Shown piece after piece: positions 1-8,600 of a stretch of 9,470 nt of DNA. The notes beneath the pieces are model-generated. The model was given only the letters and a program-made list of their open reading frames with translations. It did no database searches and was not told the origin of the DNA. The translations under genes and the position numbers were made by a program. The stretch comes from CAZXYF01 sp964644705 (GTDB taxonomy: Bacteria > Planctomycetota > Brocadiia > SM23-32). Within the stretch, counting starts at the first letter, position 1; each line of letters opens with the position of its first letter. The stretch lies in contig CAZXYF010000121.1 of NCBI GenBank assembly GCA_964644705.1, forward strand, positions 1-9,470. Direction: 5' to 3'.

Positions 1-240
1 CCACGCGGATGATATGAATACCCACCCGGATGAAGCACGACGTGTCTTTCACCACGCTATTCACGCGGAAACCTGCAACTCTGATGCGAGCAACGGGTTT
101 TTCATAGCGCCGGGAGCCGCTCAGTTCAGCTGTACCAATCAAGCGGAAAAAATCTTATAGCTTCCTCCCTGGGCTCGGGCGCCCGGGGCTATGGACTGAG
201 ACGCCCCGTTGGGGCTAACGGCACTCTTCCTGGCCCTGTT
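1..240. other. Window-edge region without a defensible gene; possible end of an upstream gene
   Basis: Positions 2-157 on the + strand are open for 52 codons and end at a TAG at 158-160, so this could be the 3' end of a gene that starts outside the window. The translated tail (ending QAEKIL) matches nothing I recognise. The opposite strand is also open across the same bases, without an ATG, so the open frame alone does not decide strand or coding status. A third possibility is a noncoding interspersed repeat. Positions 161-240 follow the TAG and contain GC-rich palindromes annotated separately. I make no functional call. Confidence 0.2.
172..219. repeat. GC-rich palindromes, REP-like or terminator-like
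   Basis: Two palindromic units lie close together. CGGGCGCCCG at 176-185 is a perfect 10-base palindrome. GCCCCGTTGGGGC at 203-215 forms a 5-bp stem with a 3-base loop. GGGGCTA also occurs twice as a direct repeat (185-191 and 211-217), so either copy could pair with the GCCCC at 203-207. They sit just after the TAG at 158-160, as a terminator or a mobile palindromic repeat would. No T-tract directly follows either stem, although a run of Ts occurs at 239-244. Terminator function is therefore unproven. Confidence 0.4.
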
Positions 241-339
241 TTTTGCCTTTACCTTCGTCTTTATCAAACATCTGCCGTTGTTTTTGGCGGTCTTAGCATC
301 GATAGAAAGGCAGACAAAGGCAAAGACGAAGGTAAAGAT
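239..339. repeat. Inverted pair of degenerate purine hexamer arrays
   Basis: Bases 247-262 and 322-337 are a perfect 16-bp inverted repeat. Each arm is itself a short tandem array of a six-base unit with consensus RAAGRY. The right arm reads AAAGGC (306-311), a shortened AGAC (312-315), AAAGGC (316-321), AAAGAC (322-327), GAAGGT (328-333) and AAAGAT (334-339). Read on the minus strand, the left arm gives AAAGAC, GAAGGT, AAAGGC and an A run. A second short pairing, TCTGCC at 271-276 with GGCAGA at 309-314, would extend the hairpin inwards. I see no transposase. It could be a degenerate mobile element, a chromosomal microsatellite-type repeat or a structured leader. Confidence 0.6.
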
Positions 340-523
340 GTTAGATACACCTCCCTAAACGTAATTGGGGTGGTTTGCCAGATGGACTGCATTCCCGGCT
401 CAGAGACACCCCAGAACCCGTTTGAAAACGCACTTATGAACATTTTGGACAGCACTGTAATGGTGGCGTAATATCCACCAAAATCGATTTAGCGTGGAAC
501 ATTTCCTCCACCTGCTCGTCTAA
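340..523 (+). other. Noncoding leader with short hairpins
   Basis: No convincing gene is present. Short inverted repeats are visible: ACAG/CTGT (449-458), TGGTGG/CCACCA (461-466 with 475-480, 8-base loop) and GTGGA/TCCAC (494-498 with 507-511, 8-base loop). None is followed by a T-tract on the + strand. They lie upstream of the proposed promoter, so they could be operator-type sites for the operon or simply chance. A 29-codon frame starting at ATG 382 and ending at TAA 469-471 has only a weak G-rich sequence ahead of it, and I do not call it. Confidence 0.3.
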
Positions 524-552
524 TTGAATCCTAACATCCCAGGTTTTATAGT
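524..552 (+). promoter_or_regulatory. Putative sigma70-type promoter for the two-gene operon
   Basis: A -35-like TTGAAT (524-529) and a -10-like TATAGT (547-552, five of six matches to TATAAT) are separated by exactly 17 bases. Transcription would start near 559, giving a leader of about 15 bases that still includes the full ribosome binding site. No better-spaced pair was found between 340 and 573. The consensus is that of the housekeeping sigma factor of well-studied bacteria and may not transfer exactly to this host. Confidence 0.5.
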
Positions 553-563
553 AGTGGTCGGAA

Positions 564-569
564 AGGAGG
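564..569 (+). promoter_or_regulatory. Ribosome binding site deciding the first start codon
   Basis: AGGAGG lies 4 bases ahead of the ATG at 574, within the longer purine run GAAAGGAGGGA. The spacing is short, but the match to the anti-Shine-Dalgarno sequence is essentially perfect. It supports ATG 574, which also gives a well-formed signal peptide. Confidence 0.8.
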
Positions 570-573
570 GACA

Positions 574-3500
574 ATGGGCAAACGATATGCAGGGCGGGTA
601 CTGATCGGGTTGGCGTTTTCTCTCTTCGCGATGGTCATGCATTCCCCTGGCGTATGCGCTCGGGAACCCAAATCTGACGTGTCAACACGGGTGCATTATA
701 AGTTGGAGGCACGCCAGGGAAAGGTTTTCGCTGAAATACGCTATCAGTTTGAGATGCACGGGGATGAACCGGAAACGATCACCATCCTCCCGGCGCGCTT
801 CTCACTGCGTTCCCTCGAGTCTTCCTCCGACTCCGTGCGCGTGTCCAAGAAAGGCGGTCATTATCAGGGATACCTCCCTGGCACAGGAAAGCACGAAATA
901 TGGGTTGAGTGCCTCCTGCACGCCCAACCACGGCAAGGAATCCAATCCCTCACCCTCCCCCTGATACAGACGGCGAACTGTGAGGTGAGCTTCACGGTTG
1001 ATCGCCCCGGAATGGTCATAAGATCACGGCCCGCCGTACCGATGAAAACTGAACGCGGGGAGGAAACCACCTCTGCCCGCCTTTATCCCGCCGGGCTTGA
1101 TTCTCTCACACTATCCTGGCAACCCAAAAAACGTGATGCTGATCGCGAGCCCGTGTTTGAAACCCGAGAATACAGCGTGATCAATCTGGCTCAGGAAGGC
1201 GTCCGGAGGCATTCGGCCCTGTCGGTCAACATGCGACGCGGCACAATCGATCACCTCGAGATCGACATACCGTCTGGGGTCAACGTTCTCGGCGTTTCCG
1301 GTGTCCGACCCCTCCGTAAAAAATCGTCACGACGCCCCGTCCGGCGCCTCATCAAATCCTGGCGTCTTGTGGGAGAGAGTGAGAGCCGGAAACTGGTGGT
1401 GGAATTCCGGAAGGCGATACACAGTACTGCTTTCCTGCGCATTCTATCCGAACAGGTCGGCGGGGGCAGTACCGGCGAGATCACGTTTCGTCCGTTCACA
1501 ACCCAGGATGCCAACCGTCGCCGTGGTCGCTTTAATCTGTTGGATGTGCCCGGTCACACGTTAAACGTGATGGACACAAACGGGCTGCAACGCGCCGACA
1601 CCGGCGATCCCCGCAATCTGCCCCGTCAGCTGCGAACGGGAGTTCCCGAACACGACAACCTCGCACTAGCCTTCCAGTTCCATCAACTGCCGGCAACGGT
1701 GCGGATTCGCCTGACGGAACTCAATCCCCAGATCTCCGCCACCGTACTTGCTTTTTCCCGGTTGCAGGCCGGAATCGTTGATATCCAGTCAAAAGTGTCG
1801 TGCCAGATTGAGACGCGTGCGACCGATCTTATCCGACTGGAGCTGGATGAGGAGTTGTTGATTCTCAACGTGACAGGTAAATGCGTGGCTGGATGGGAAG
1901 TTCAAAATGACAAACTCAGGGTTCGTCTGCGGAAGCCCATCCGGGGAACCTGCTCATTTACTCTCACTGGAGTCCAGCATCTCCGGCGGGTCAATGGGGT
2001 CCTTATACCGCACCTGCGGGTATTGAATTCAACACGGCAAACGGGCCACGTGGGGGTAAGTTCGACCTCGGATCTCGGGTTGGTCCATAATCAGGCTTCG
2101 GGCTACCGGCAGGTGGAGGCAGCGTCCGTGCCGCAGTGGCTCGCCGAAAAAAGGCCCAAATTGAGCTACAGCTATCAAATCAGCGGTGAGAACGATGACA
2201 GGCAACTGGCCGTGTCCACGAAGGCTGTCGAGCCCAAACTGGTAGTTCGCGGCCAGGGTGTGGCGATCATCGGTGAAGAAGCCGTTGATGAAGAGTACAT
2301 CTTCACCTGTGAAGTCAGTCAACAACAGCTATTCCAACTCATAATCCAGGTCCCCGAGGGTCTGAATCCGATCAATCTATTCGGAGATCAAATTACAGAC
2401 TGGGAGTTTCATCCCGAATCCGACCTGATTTCCGTGGACTTTGATCATGGCCTCCGGGGCACAACCCGTCTGCATCTTTTCGGTCAACGAATGCGTCAGG
2501 GAAAACGACGCATCCCCGCGGGCGGGGTGACGATTCGTGGTGCAGACCACATCACGGGTGCCTTCGGGGTGGGCTCAGACGCTAATCTCAAAGTTGTGGC
2601 CGACCAAACACGGGGTATGAATCCGATCGGCGTTCAAGACTGTCCTCCACTGATCTCAACTCATGACGACGTAAACCTCGGTTTCAAATGGAGCGGACAG
2701 GATTGGAGCGTTGCCTGCAGAACATCGCGCCTGGAACCGCTTATAAACGCCACCACCCGCACCGCCCTGCTTGTCGGCGATGGCGTCATCAACGTCCGCT
2801 CAAAAATCAAATGGGACATTCAGCGTGCCACCATCGAAAAACTCCAGATTGTCCTGCCATCAAACGCGACGCCAAAAGGAGTACAGGGACCAGGCATTCA
2901 AAACGCGAATTTTAGCGATGGTGCCTGGACGGTCCGTCTGGCGGATGCGACGAAGGGGACGTATGAGCTGAAAGCGAACTACGAAATGCTCGTGCCGGAT
3001 TCGGGGAACCCTGTGGAGTTTCCGGGAGTCCATTTGCCCCGGACGTCCCGGCAAACGGGAACGCTGGCCCTTTATTTGCGCGATCCGCGGCTGGAACTCT
3101 CCGTATCGCAGCTGCACAATCTGCGGCGCACTCCACAGGCTCGTTCATTGTCCGTTGAGAATCTCACCCCACTGGAGACGTTCACCTACAGCGGCCGGGA
3201 GCGCCAGCTCACATTCACAACAAAGGGACACGCCCTGGCCGCGGGAGTCCAGTTACAGGCGAAGCAGGTGCATCTGGATACGGTCGTCAAACGAGAAGGT
3301 CGAGCAGTGAGTTACATGGAATGTCAGGTGGAGAACGCCGGGGAGCAATACTTCTCCCTTAAACTCCCCCGGGGATCCATTCTCTGGGGAACATACGTGG
3401 AACAGGAGCCCGTCCGGCCCATCCGTCATGGAGATAAGGGACTGTCGATTCCCCTGCTGGATGCTCCGCGGGACAAGCCCTTCACGTTGGCGGTCATCTG

Positions 3501-5571
3501 GTCCCAGCCGAGCCCGGATCTTGGACTGGGATCGGCTCTTGACCTGGTCGCCCCCCGGCTGGATCTCCCCGCGCAGAATGTGCACTGGAACCTCCGCCTG
3601 CCCCGGGAATATCAGATGGTGAACAATGGCGGCAACATGAAATTGATGCGCAGAACGAAATGGTATGAGCAGGGGCTGCCCGCCGTTGTGAGGGATTATG
3701 CCGGAGCCACCTGGCCTGTGATGCGTACCATACTCAAGATTGGCCTGGTGATTGCTGCCGCTCTGGTTCTCATTGCCTTCCTGATCATGCTCATGAAACG
3801 GCTTTACGAATGGTTAAGGGGGCAAATGAATGCTGAAGAACCATGTTGGGCTCCCGTGCGCATCACACACATCGTTTGTTTTGTCCTGTTCATCCTGCTG
3901 ATCGGTGCTGTCATCGTGATGATGTTTCTCCCCACACTCAGCCGTGCACGGGCGTCTGCCTACCGAACCAGCACGATAAACAATCTCAAGCAGCTCGGCA
4001 ATGCCATTACGATGTTTCGGAACAAGCACGATGGTCGCATGCCCCCGAATCTGCAGACGCTGGTGGACGAAGGATACATCAGTGCTGAAACTCTTAAATC
4101 GCCCTTAACGGGGAAGCGCTACCAGTATGCCGGCCCAATCGACACCGACAAAAATGCTCCAGACACTCCCCTCGCCTGGGATCCACTGGATAAAGAGGGG
4201 AAGGCGATTCTTTACCTCGACTCCCACGTCGAGTACAAGCCATTGCCCGGAGTCGGCCGCGGGAAAACACATGTTTCACAATTATCTCAACCCGATGAAA
4301 AACTCTCCACCGAAGCGACGGCTGGCGCAATGTCCGGCCGCGGAGCATCCGCAGACCGAGAATCGACACAGGCAGTGGAAGCAAATTCGGTCAACGTCAT
4401 GGGCCTGAAGTCGGCCAAGCAAGCTGCAGAGGAGTCCCCCGAGGAAGGACCAAAGTTGCGTGGATACGTTGAGGGCGCTGGGAGCCCCGCGGAAGGGGCG
4501 GACAAAGAACGGACAGAAGTGCAGGACCAGCTGAAACGCAAAAAGAAGCAAAAGCGGAAAGATATCCACACCCGGGCACTCCAGATGGCGGAGTCATACC
4601 GGCGGCGCGGCAAACTGAATAAAGCCGAACAAAAATACCGTCAGGCCCTGTCTGCACGACCCGGGTCGCAGAAAGCCCGGCGCGGCCTCAAGCGCGTGCA
4701 AAAACTGCAGGACAAAGGCGAAACCAAGAAAGAACAGCCAGTAACTGCGGCGTATTCGAAGGAAGCGGAACCACGTCCCCAAAAAGTGCAACGGTCCTTC
4801 AGTCTCCGAAGCCTGCTTTCCTACAGAAACCAGCTCCGACAGGATCTGGGCGATGATTGGAACGACACACTCGCCGAAACCCCCGCCGAAGCACGGATAC
4901 TGTCGATTGTTTCGGGTGACAGGGACACGGTGGACCTGCCCAATGACGTACATGTGGAGCGCAAAGACACATCCATTGCGGTGGAGGGACTTCAACCGGA
5001 GGTCCGGCAGTTTGCCAGTCTTTTAGACGGGCTGGAAAGCCGGGCTCTCAAGCAGGCCCGTGAGATCACCCGCCGCAAACAAAAGGCCGAACAGGAACGT
5101 GCCACCCGGCGACGCGTCGCTGCGCGGCGGCGGGAGGCTGCCGCTCAAGCCTCCGCTCAGGGAGCCGGGGGAACGGTGTCAGGAAGCCGGGGAGCGGGTA
5201 CTCTCCCGATTGAAATAGCTTTCCCGGGTTTTGGAACCCAAAAGTATCCCTTTTCCATGCAGTACGCCGGAACCTCGCAGGCTCGCCTCCAGATCACGTG
5301 TCTGCGTTCCGGAGCAACCATGGTATTGCAGGGGGCCGTGATTGGCATCGTATGGCTTGTTATCTCCCTCATCGCCTGGAAGTCCCTGCGCGGCGGGCTC
5401 ATCGTATGGATCGTTCTGGCTCTGGCCTGTGGTCTGTTATTGAAACTCAGCACGGGGGCGGCGACGCAATACGTTACGATGGCGCTGGTCGGCGTTGTTC
5501 TCGCGATTCCGGTAATTATGATTCGGTTCATTGAACACACACGAATTCTCTACTATCAGAAACAATTTTAA
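574..5571 (+). CDS. Giant exported membrane-anchored repeat protein with embedded pseudopilin-like and TPR-like modules
   Basis: Unknown function; 1,665 residues. A signal peptide (residues 1-29, likely cut after VCA) leads into a beta-rich extracytoplasmic region. An N-terminal domain ends near the motif LTLSWQ (W182). Four repeats of about 170 residues follow, marked by a hydrophobic strand and an LP-type turn at P233, D425, P594 and P762. A fifth unit has C917 and P932. Two membrane helices (about 1053-1074 and 1097-1119) flank a short basic cytoplasmic loop. The second helix runs into a pseudopilin-like domain (about 1097-1225), then a charged low-complexity linker, a TPR-like helical pair (about 1332-1375) and a basic helix (about 1488-1530). 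Three more helices follow (about 1588-1602, 1608-1624, 1634-1652), with a short basic cytoplasmic end. The start is supported by AGGAGG. It is colinear with the next gene's product apart from the insertion at about 1040-1540. I infer an envelope scaffold or complex component, but no catalytic motif is visible. Confidence 0.95.
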   Translation: MGKRYAGRVLIGLAFSLFAMVMHSPGVCAREPKSDVSTRVHYKLEARQGKVFAEIRYQFEMHGDEPETITILPARFSLRSLESSSDSVRVSKKGGHYQGYLPGTGKHEIWVECLLHAQPRQGIQSLTLPLIQTANCEVSFTVDRPGMVIRSRPAVPMKTERGEETTSARLYPAGLDSLTLSWQPKKRDADREPVFETREYSVINLAQEGVRRHSALSVNMRRGTIDHLEIDIPSGVNVLGVSGVRPLRKKSSRRPVRRLIKSWRLVGESESRKLVVEFRKAIHSTAFLRILSEQVGGGSTGEITFRPFTTQDANRRRGRFNLLDVPGHTLNVMDTNGLQRADTGDPRNLPRQLRTGVPEHDNLALAFQFHQLPATVRIRLTELNPQISATVLAFSRLQAGIVDIQSKVSCQIETRATDLIRLELDEELLILNVTGKCVAGWEVQNDKLRVRLRKPIRGTCSFTLTGVQHLRRVNGVLIPHLRVLNSTRQTGHVGVSSTSDLGLVHNQASGYRQVEAASVPQWLAEKRPKLSYSYQISGENDDRQLAVSTKAVEPKLVVRGQGVAIIGEEAVDEEYIFTCEVSQQQLFQLIIQVPEGLNPINLFGDQITDWEFHPESDLISVDFDHGLRGTTRLHLFGQRMRQGKRRIPAGGVTIRGADHITGAFGVGSDANLKVVADQTRGMNPIGVQDCPPLISTHDDVNLGFKWSGQDWSVACRTSRLEPLINATTRTALLVGDGVINVRSKIKWDIQRATIEKLQIVLPSNATPKGVQGPGIQNANFSDGAWTVRLADATKGTYELKANYEMLVPDSGNPVEFPGVHLPRTSRQTGTLALYLRDPRLELSVSQLHNLRRTPQARSLSVENLTPLETFTYSGRERQLTFTTKGHALAAGVQLQAKQVHLDTVVKREGRAVSYMECQVENAGEQYFSLKLPRGSILWGTYVEQEPVRPIRHGDKGLSIPLLDAPRDKPFTLAVIWSQPSPDLGLGSALDLVAPRLDLPAQNVHWNLRLPREYQMVNNGGNMKLMRRTKWYEQGLPAVVRDYAGATWPVMRTILKIGLVIAAALVLIAFLIMLMKRLYEWLRGQMNAEEPCWAPVRITHIVCFVLFILLIGAVIVMMFLPTLSRARASAYRTSTINNLKQLGNAITMFRNKHDGRMPPNLQTLVDEGYISAETLKSPLTGKRYQYAGPIDTDKNAPDTPLAWDPLDKEGKAILYLDSHVEYKPLPGVGRGKTHVSQLSQPDEKLSTEATAGAMSGRGASADRESTQAVEANSVNVMGLKSAKQAAEESPEEGPKLRGYVEGAGSPAEGADKERTEVQDQLKRKKKQKRKDIHTRALQMAESYRRRGKLNKAEQKYRQALSARPGSQKARRGLKRVQKLQDKGETKKEQPVTAAYSKEAEPRPQKVQRSFSLRSLLSYRNQLRQDLGDDWNDTLAETPAEARILSIVSGDRDTVDLPNDVHVERKDTSIAVEGLQPEVRQFASLLDGLESRALKQAREITRRKQKAEQERATRRRVAARRREAAAQASAQGAGGTVSGSRGAGTLPIEIAFPGFGTQKYPFSMQYAGTSQARLQITCLRSGATMVLQGAVIGIVWLVISLIAWKSLRGGLIVWIVLALACGLLLKLSTGAATQYVTMALVGVVLAIPVIMIRFIEHTRILYYQKQF
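1186..3243 (+). repeat. Four divergent protein repeats of about 170 residues (first protein)
   Basis: This region codes for residues 205-890. Each unit begins with alternating hydrophobic strands, then a strand ending in a Pro or acidic turn (IDIPSG, LELDEE, IQVPEG, IVLPSN). A stretch of the form GxxIxxWxx follows, then strands leading to a second proline segment (as in HLPRTSRQTG). Landmark spacings are 192, 169, 168 and then 170 residues to the fifth unit. Sequence identity between units is low and the units were aligned by eye. The strand-rich pattern suggests beta-sandwich pairs. Confidence 0.65.
3862..4248 (+). other. Internal pseudopilin-like domain (type II secretion/DUF1559-like)
   Basis: This codes for residues about 1097-1225. 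A hydrophobic helix is followed at once by FLPTLSRARASAYRTS and then NNLKQLGNAITMFRNKHDGR. This is the pattern of PVC pseudopilins, which typically read LLPALxRAR followed by CLNNLKQIGLAxxMYxxDxxG. Near the end, AILYLDSHVEY resembles the usual closing FADGHVEW of that family. The Gly-Phe and Glu+5 prepilin cleavage signature is absent, and the helix lies over 1,000 residues into the protein, so processing by prepilin peptidase and assembly as a normal pilin are unlikely. Family recognition is from memory of the motif. Confidence 0.75.
4567..4698 (+). other. TPR-like helical pair in the first protein
   Basis: Residues about 1332-1375 have the TPR spacing of small and large residues: ALQMAESYRRRGKLNKAEQK followed by YRQALSARPGSQKARRGLKR. 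The A-x3-Y-x2-G-x4-A-x3-Y-x2-A-x3-P pattern matches the 34-residue consensus closely. Only one clear unit is visible. It follows a lysine-rich stretch and, by the predicted topology, lies outside the cytoplasm. TPRs bind proteins; the partner is unknown. Confidence 0.65.
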
Positions 5572-5598
5572 GATTTTCCAGGTCCATCACCTTTTGTG

Positions 5599-5604
5599 AA
5601 AGGA
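5599..5604 (+). promoter_or_regulatory. Ribosome binding site of the second gene
   Basis: AAAGGA ends 5 bases before the ATG at 5610, supporting that start. A second in-frame ATG follows immediately at 5613 and cannot be separated from it by sequence. The 38-base gap between the genes has no promoter or terminator that I can see, which fits cotranscription with the upstream gene. Confidence 0.7.
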
Positions 5605-5609
5605 ATAAA

Positions 5610-8600
5610 ATGATGACTGACACAAAGAAACGCTCTTTGATCCAGCAGGTAATCTGGTTCTGTTTAATCGCTGTACTGTCCCTCGGGCTGATCCAGCCCG
5701 CCCCCGCCCAGAATGATGCCAGAGAGGACGGGCTGGTCATCAATCGGAGCGAAACGAAAGGCACCGTGGAGAACGGATTGGCCCGTTTCCAGATGTCATT
5801 GCAGGTACATTCCTACAGCAGTGAAGAGATCCGCACGCCCCTTTTACCCCCTAACATTGCCGTCACTGACTGGTCCGTTGAAGCAGGTTTCTGGGGAACC
5901 AATGCCTATATTACACGGAGCAATCGGGGTGTTGAACTTGTTCTGAAAGACAAAGGTGAATATGAAGTAGAAATCGATTTCGTTGTGAGTGTCGATAAAA
6001 GCAGGCGCATCCGGTCCATACGCGTTCCCCATGTAAAATCTCTCATTGCCAGAACCACGGTTATGCTTCCGCAAAAGAATTTAAAGGTGACAGCCCAGCC
6101 GGAAACTGACATGAAAATAAGTGCCGAGGGCGGGAGCACTAAAGTGGCGGTTTACGGAGGCGAAGGATTAACCACTCTCAGCTGGCAAACCAGAGCCCCC
6201 GAAAAGGAGCTGAAGCCCGTTGTGTTCGCCAACCAGACGATGCGTGTTGGAGTTGGTCGAGGAGTTATGCGTGTTAATTCGACAATCGACTATTCGATCG
6301 TCCAGGGACAAAGGGATAGTTTCCAGGTCAGATTGCCGGAAGGTAGTAGCCTGCTGGACATCAAGGGAAAACACATCCAGACGTGGAATGTGGAAAAGAA
6401 CGACAAAGGGACACGCATACTGCAGGTCGATTTGACCGAGGCCGTCAAACGCAACTACGCCCTGAAACTTGTGCTGGAAAAAGTTCTACCCCGCACGGAT
6501 ATGGAAGTGAGTCTGCCAACGATTGAACCGCTGAATGTTGTAAGAGAAAAAGGCCAGGTCGCCGTTTCTGCCACGTCGAGCATTCGCGTGGAAGCGGGAA
6601 CAATGAAAGGGATCAGCCACATCGATGTTCGCAAGATGGAGAATATAGAAGGCATCGACAACCAGGAACTGCGGCTCGGATTCCGCTATCTCAAACGACC
6701 ATTTTCTTTGAGCCTGCGTCTGGGGGAAGTGAAGGCCAAAACATCGCTGGAGATGTCCACGCTGGTGCGTGCCGGGAAAGACACCATACGGCTGAATTCG
6801 CAGCTCAACTATACCATCCGGGATGCGGGAGTCTTCCAGTTCAAGATCAGACTTTCCGAGGGACTCCGGCTCGTTGATATCACCGGCAGGAATATCAACA
6901 ACTGGGAGCTGGACGATAAAAACCGGGTGCTCACGGTATCTCTACGTTCCAAAGCTGAAGGCCAATACCAGCTGAACGTAGAAACCGAATCCACGGACAT
7001 CAACAAAAACAATATAGTTGTCCCCACGATTCAGGGCGTTGATGTCGAGCGTGAAGTGGGATACGTCGGCATAGTTTCTTCCCCGGGTATGAAGGTGGAA
7101 ACCGGCGATATGTCGGGTTTGAGCCAGATGGACGTGGAGGAGTTGCCGCGACACCTCCGGCAGCAGAATCCTGCCCTGGGATTCCGATACATCCGTCCCG
7201 GTTACAACCTGACCATCAACGTGAGCGAGATCCAGCCCGAGGTGCAGGCCGAAGTAAGAACGATCTACACCCTGGAAGAACACGAACTCGATGTAGCAAC
7301 CGAGATCCATTATTCCATTCGTCGCGCGGGCATTTTCCAGCTGCGGGTGGCCGTTCCCAAAGAGCTTCGTCGGACCAACGTGCAGGGTCGGGGGATCGAT
7401 GACAGTTCTTATGATGAAGAGAAAGAAATCCTGACGGTCAATCTGCGGTCAAAAGTTAAAGGCGATTACGTTCTCACGCTGGGAACACAGACGACCCTGG
7501 ACGCGCCGGTAAAGAAAGTGTCTTTACCCGTTATAAAAACACTGGGAACCCGGAAAGAACGTGGTTTCCTGGCGGTTGTGGCCAAATCGAGCGTTCGGGT
7601 CAAGGCCATACCCGATACGATGAATGGACTGGATGAGGTCGGTCGGAGCAATCTGCCACCGGAAATGTTGCGTCGCGCGGGTACGGTGGCCCTGCCCTTC
7701 AAATACTTCAGCCAGCCCTGGGAACTCACCCTGGCCGTCGAAGCGATCCAGCCCCGCGTTTCAACGGAGGTGTTCAACCTGCTAACCGTGGGGGAAGAGC
7801 TGGTGAGTGTCAGCGCCACGGCTCGCTACTCGATTGCAAATGCAGGAGTCGATCAGGTCAAGGTTAAGGTTCCAACAGGTGCCACGGCGGTGGAGTTCGA
7901 CGGAAGCGCCATCAAACATCGTGAAAAAGGCCAGGAAAACGTCTGGACCATTTCTCTACAGTCCGAACAGACCGAGCAGTATACGCTCTACATCAACTTC
8001 CAGCTCAAACGAAACAAGGACAGAACGGTCATACCTTATGGTGGCGTAAAGACGCCGGGAGTTCACCGAGAAACCGGATACCTGACGGTAACTTCTCAAC
8101 CGGATGTCGAACTCCAGGTTGCAGGCCAGGACGTGCAAAATCTTACGCCGATCGACAGCCGGGAAATACCAAAAACATTCACTGAAGGTCTCCAATCCGT
8201 GCCGTTGCTGCTGGCCTACCGATACCTGTCGCATCCCTATACACTCCGCATTACCGCCCTGCCCCACGGTGCCGCAGAGGTGACAGTGGCCGTGGTGGAA
8301 ACCGCACGCATCAGTACCACAATCACCGAGGAAGGAAATAAAATCACGGATCTCGCATGCAAGCTGCGTAACACCCGCCAGCAATATCTCGATCTCAAGT
8401 TGCCGGACGGTGCGCGGATCTGGCATGCGTTTGTGGATGATCAGCCTGTGACCCCGCTACGAGACGAGGGCCTCACTAAAATACCCGTGGCCCAGCAGGA
8501 ATCCGGAGGCAATAATATTCAGGAAATTCGTGTGCGTTACAGTAACAGCCGGGAAAAGCTCGGCCGGATGGGCAACATGCGCCTGGACTCTCCCCTGGTA

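Noticed and set aside
264..455. Minus-strand open frame of 63 codons
   Set aside because: It runs through the hexamer repeat array, has no recognisable domain or convincing ribosome binding site, and has a low-complexity composition expected from translating the repeat.
85..471. Long stop-free + strand stretch (about 129 codons) across the leader
   Set aside because: It has no ATG until 382. It crosses the palindromes and the hexamer arrays, and the translation looks like noncoding repeat DNA. The 29-codon part after ATG 382 has no clear ribosome binding site or recognised similarity.
445..474. Possible second promoter, TTGGAC with TAATAT at 18-base spacing
   Set aside because: Both boxes match the consensus poorly, and the better pair at 524-552 lies closer to the gene with ideal spacing.
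3862..4248. Gene fusion artefact or frameshift joining a separate pseudopilin gene to the first gene
   Set aside because: The frame is continuous, no stop or internal ribosome binding site plus start is evident at the junction, and the related C-terminal membrane module resumes downstream in frame, so this is a true multidomain protein.
4594..4995. Minus-strand open frame of 133 codons inside the first gene
   Set aside because: It is antisense to a clearly coding, signal-peptide-bearing protein whose domain pattern runs through this region. No domain or ribosome binding site supports it.
7956..8426. Minus-strand open frame of 156 codons inside the second gene
   Set aside because: It lies opposite the fourth repeat and the fifth unit, which are conserved as protein in the paralog on the + strand. 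It is a shadow frame.
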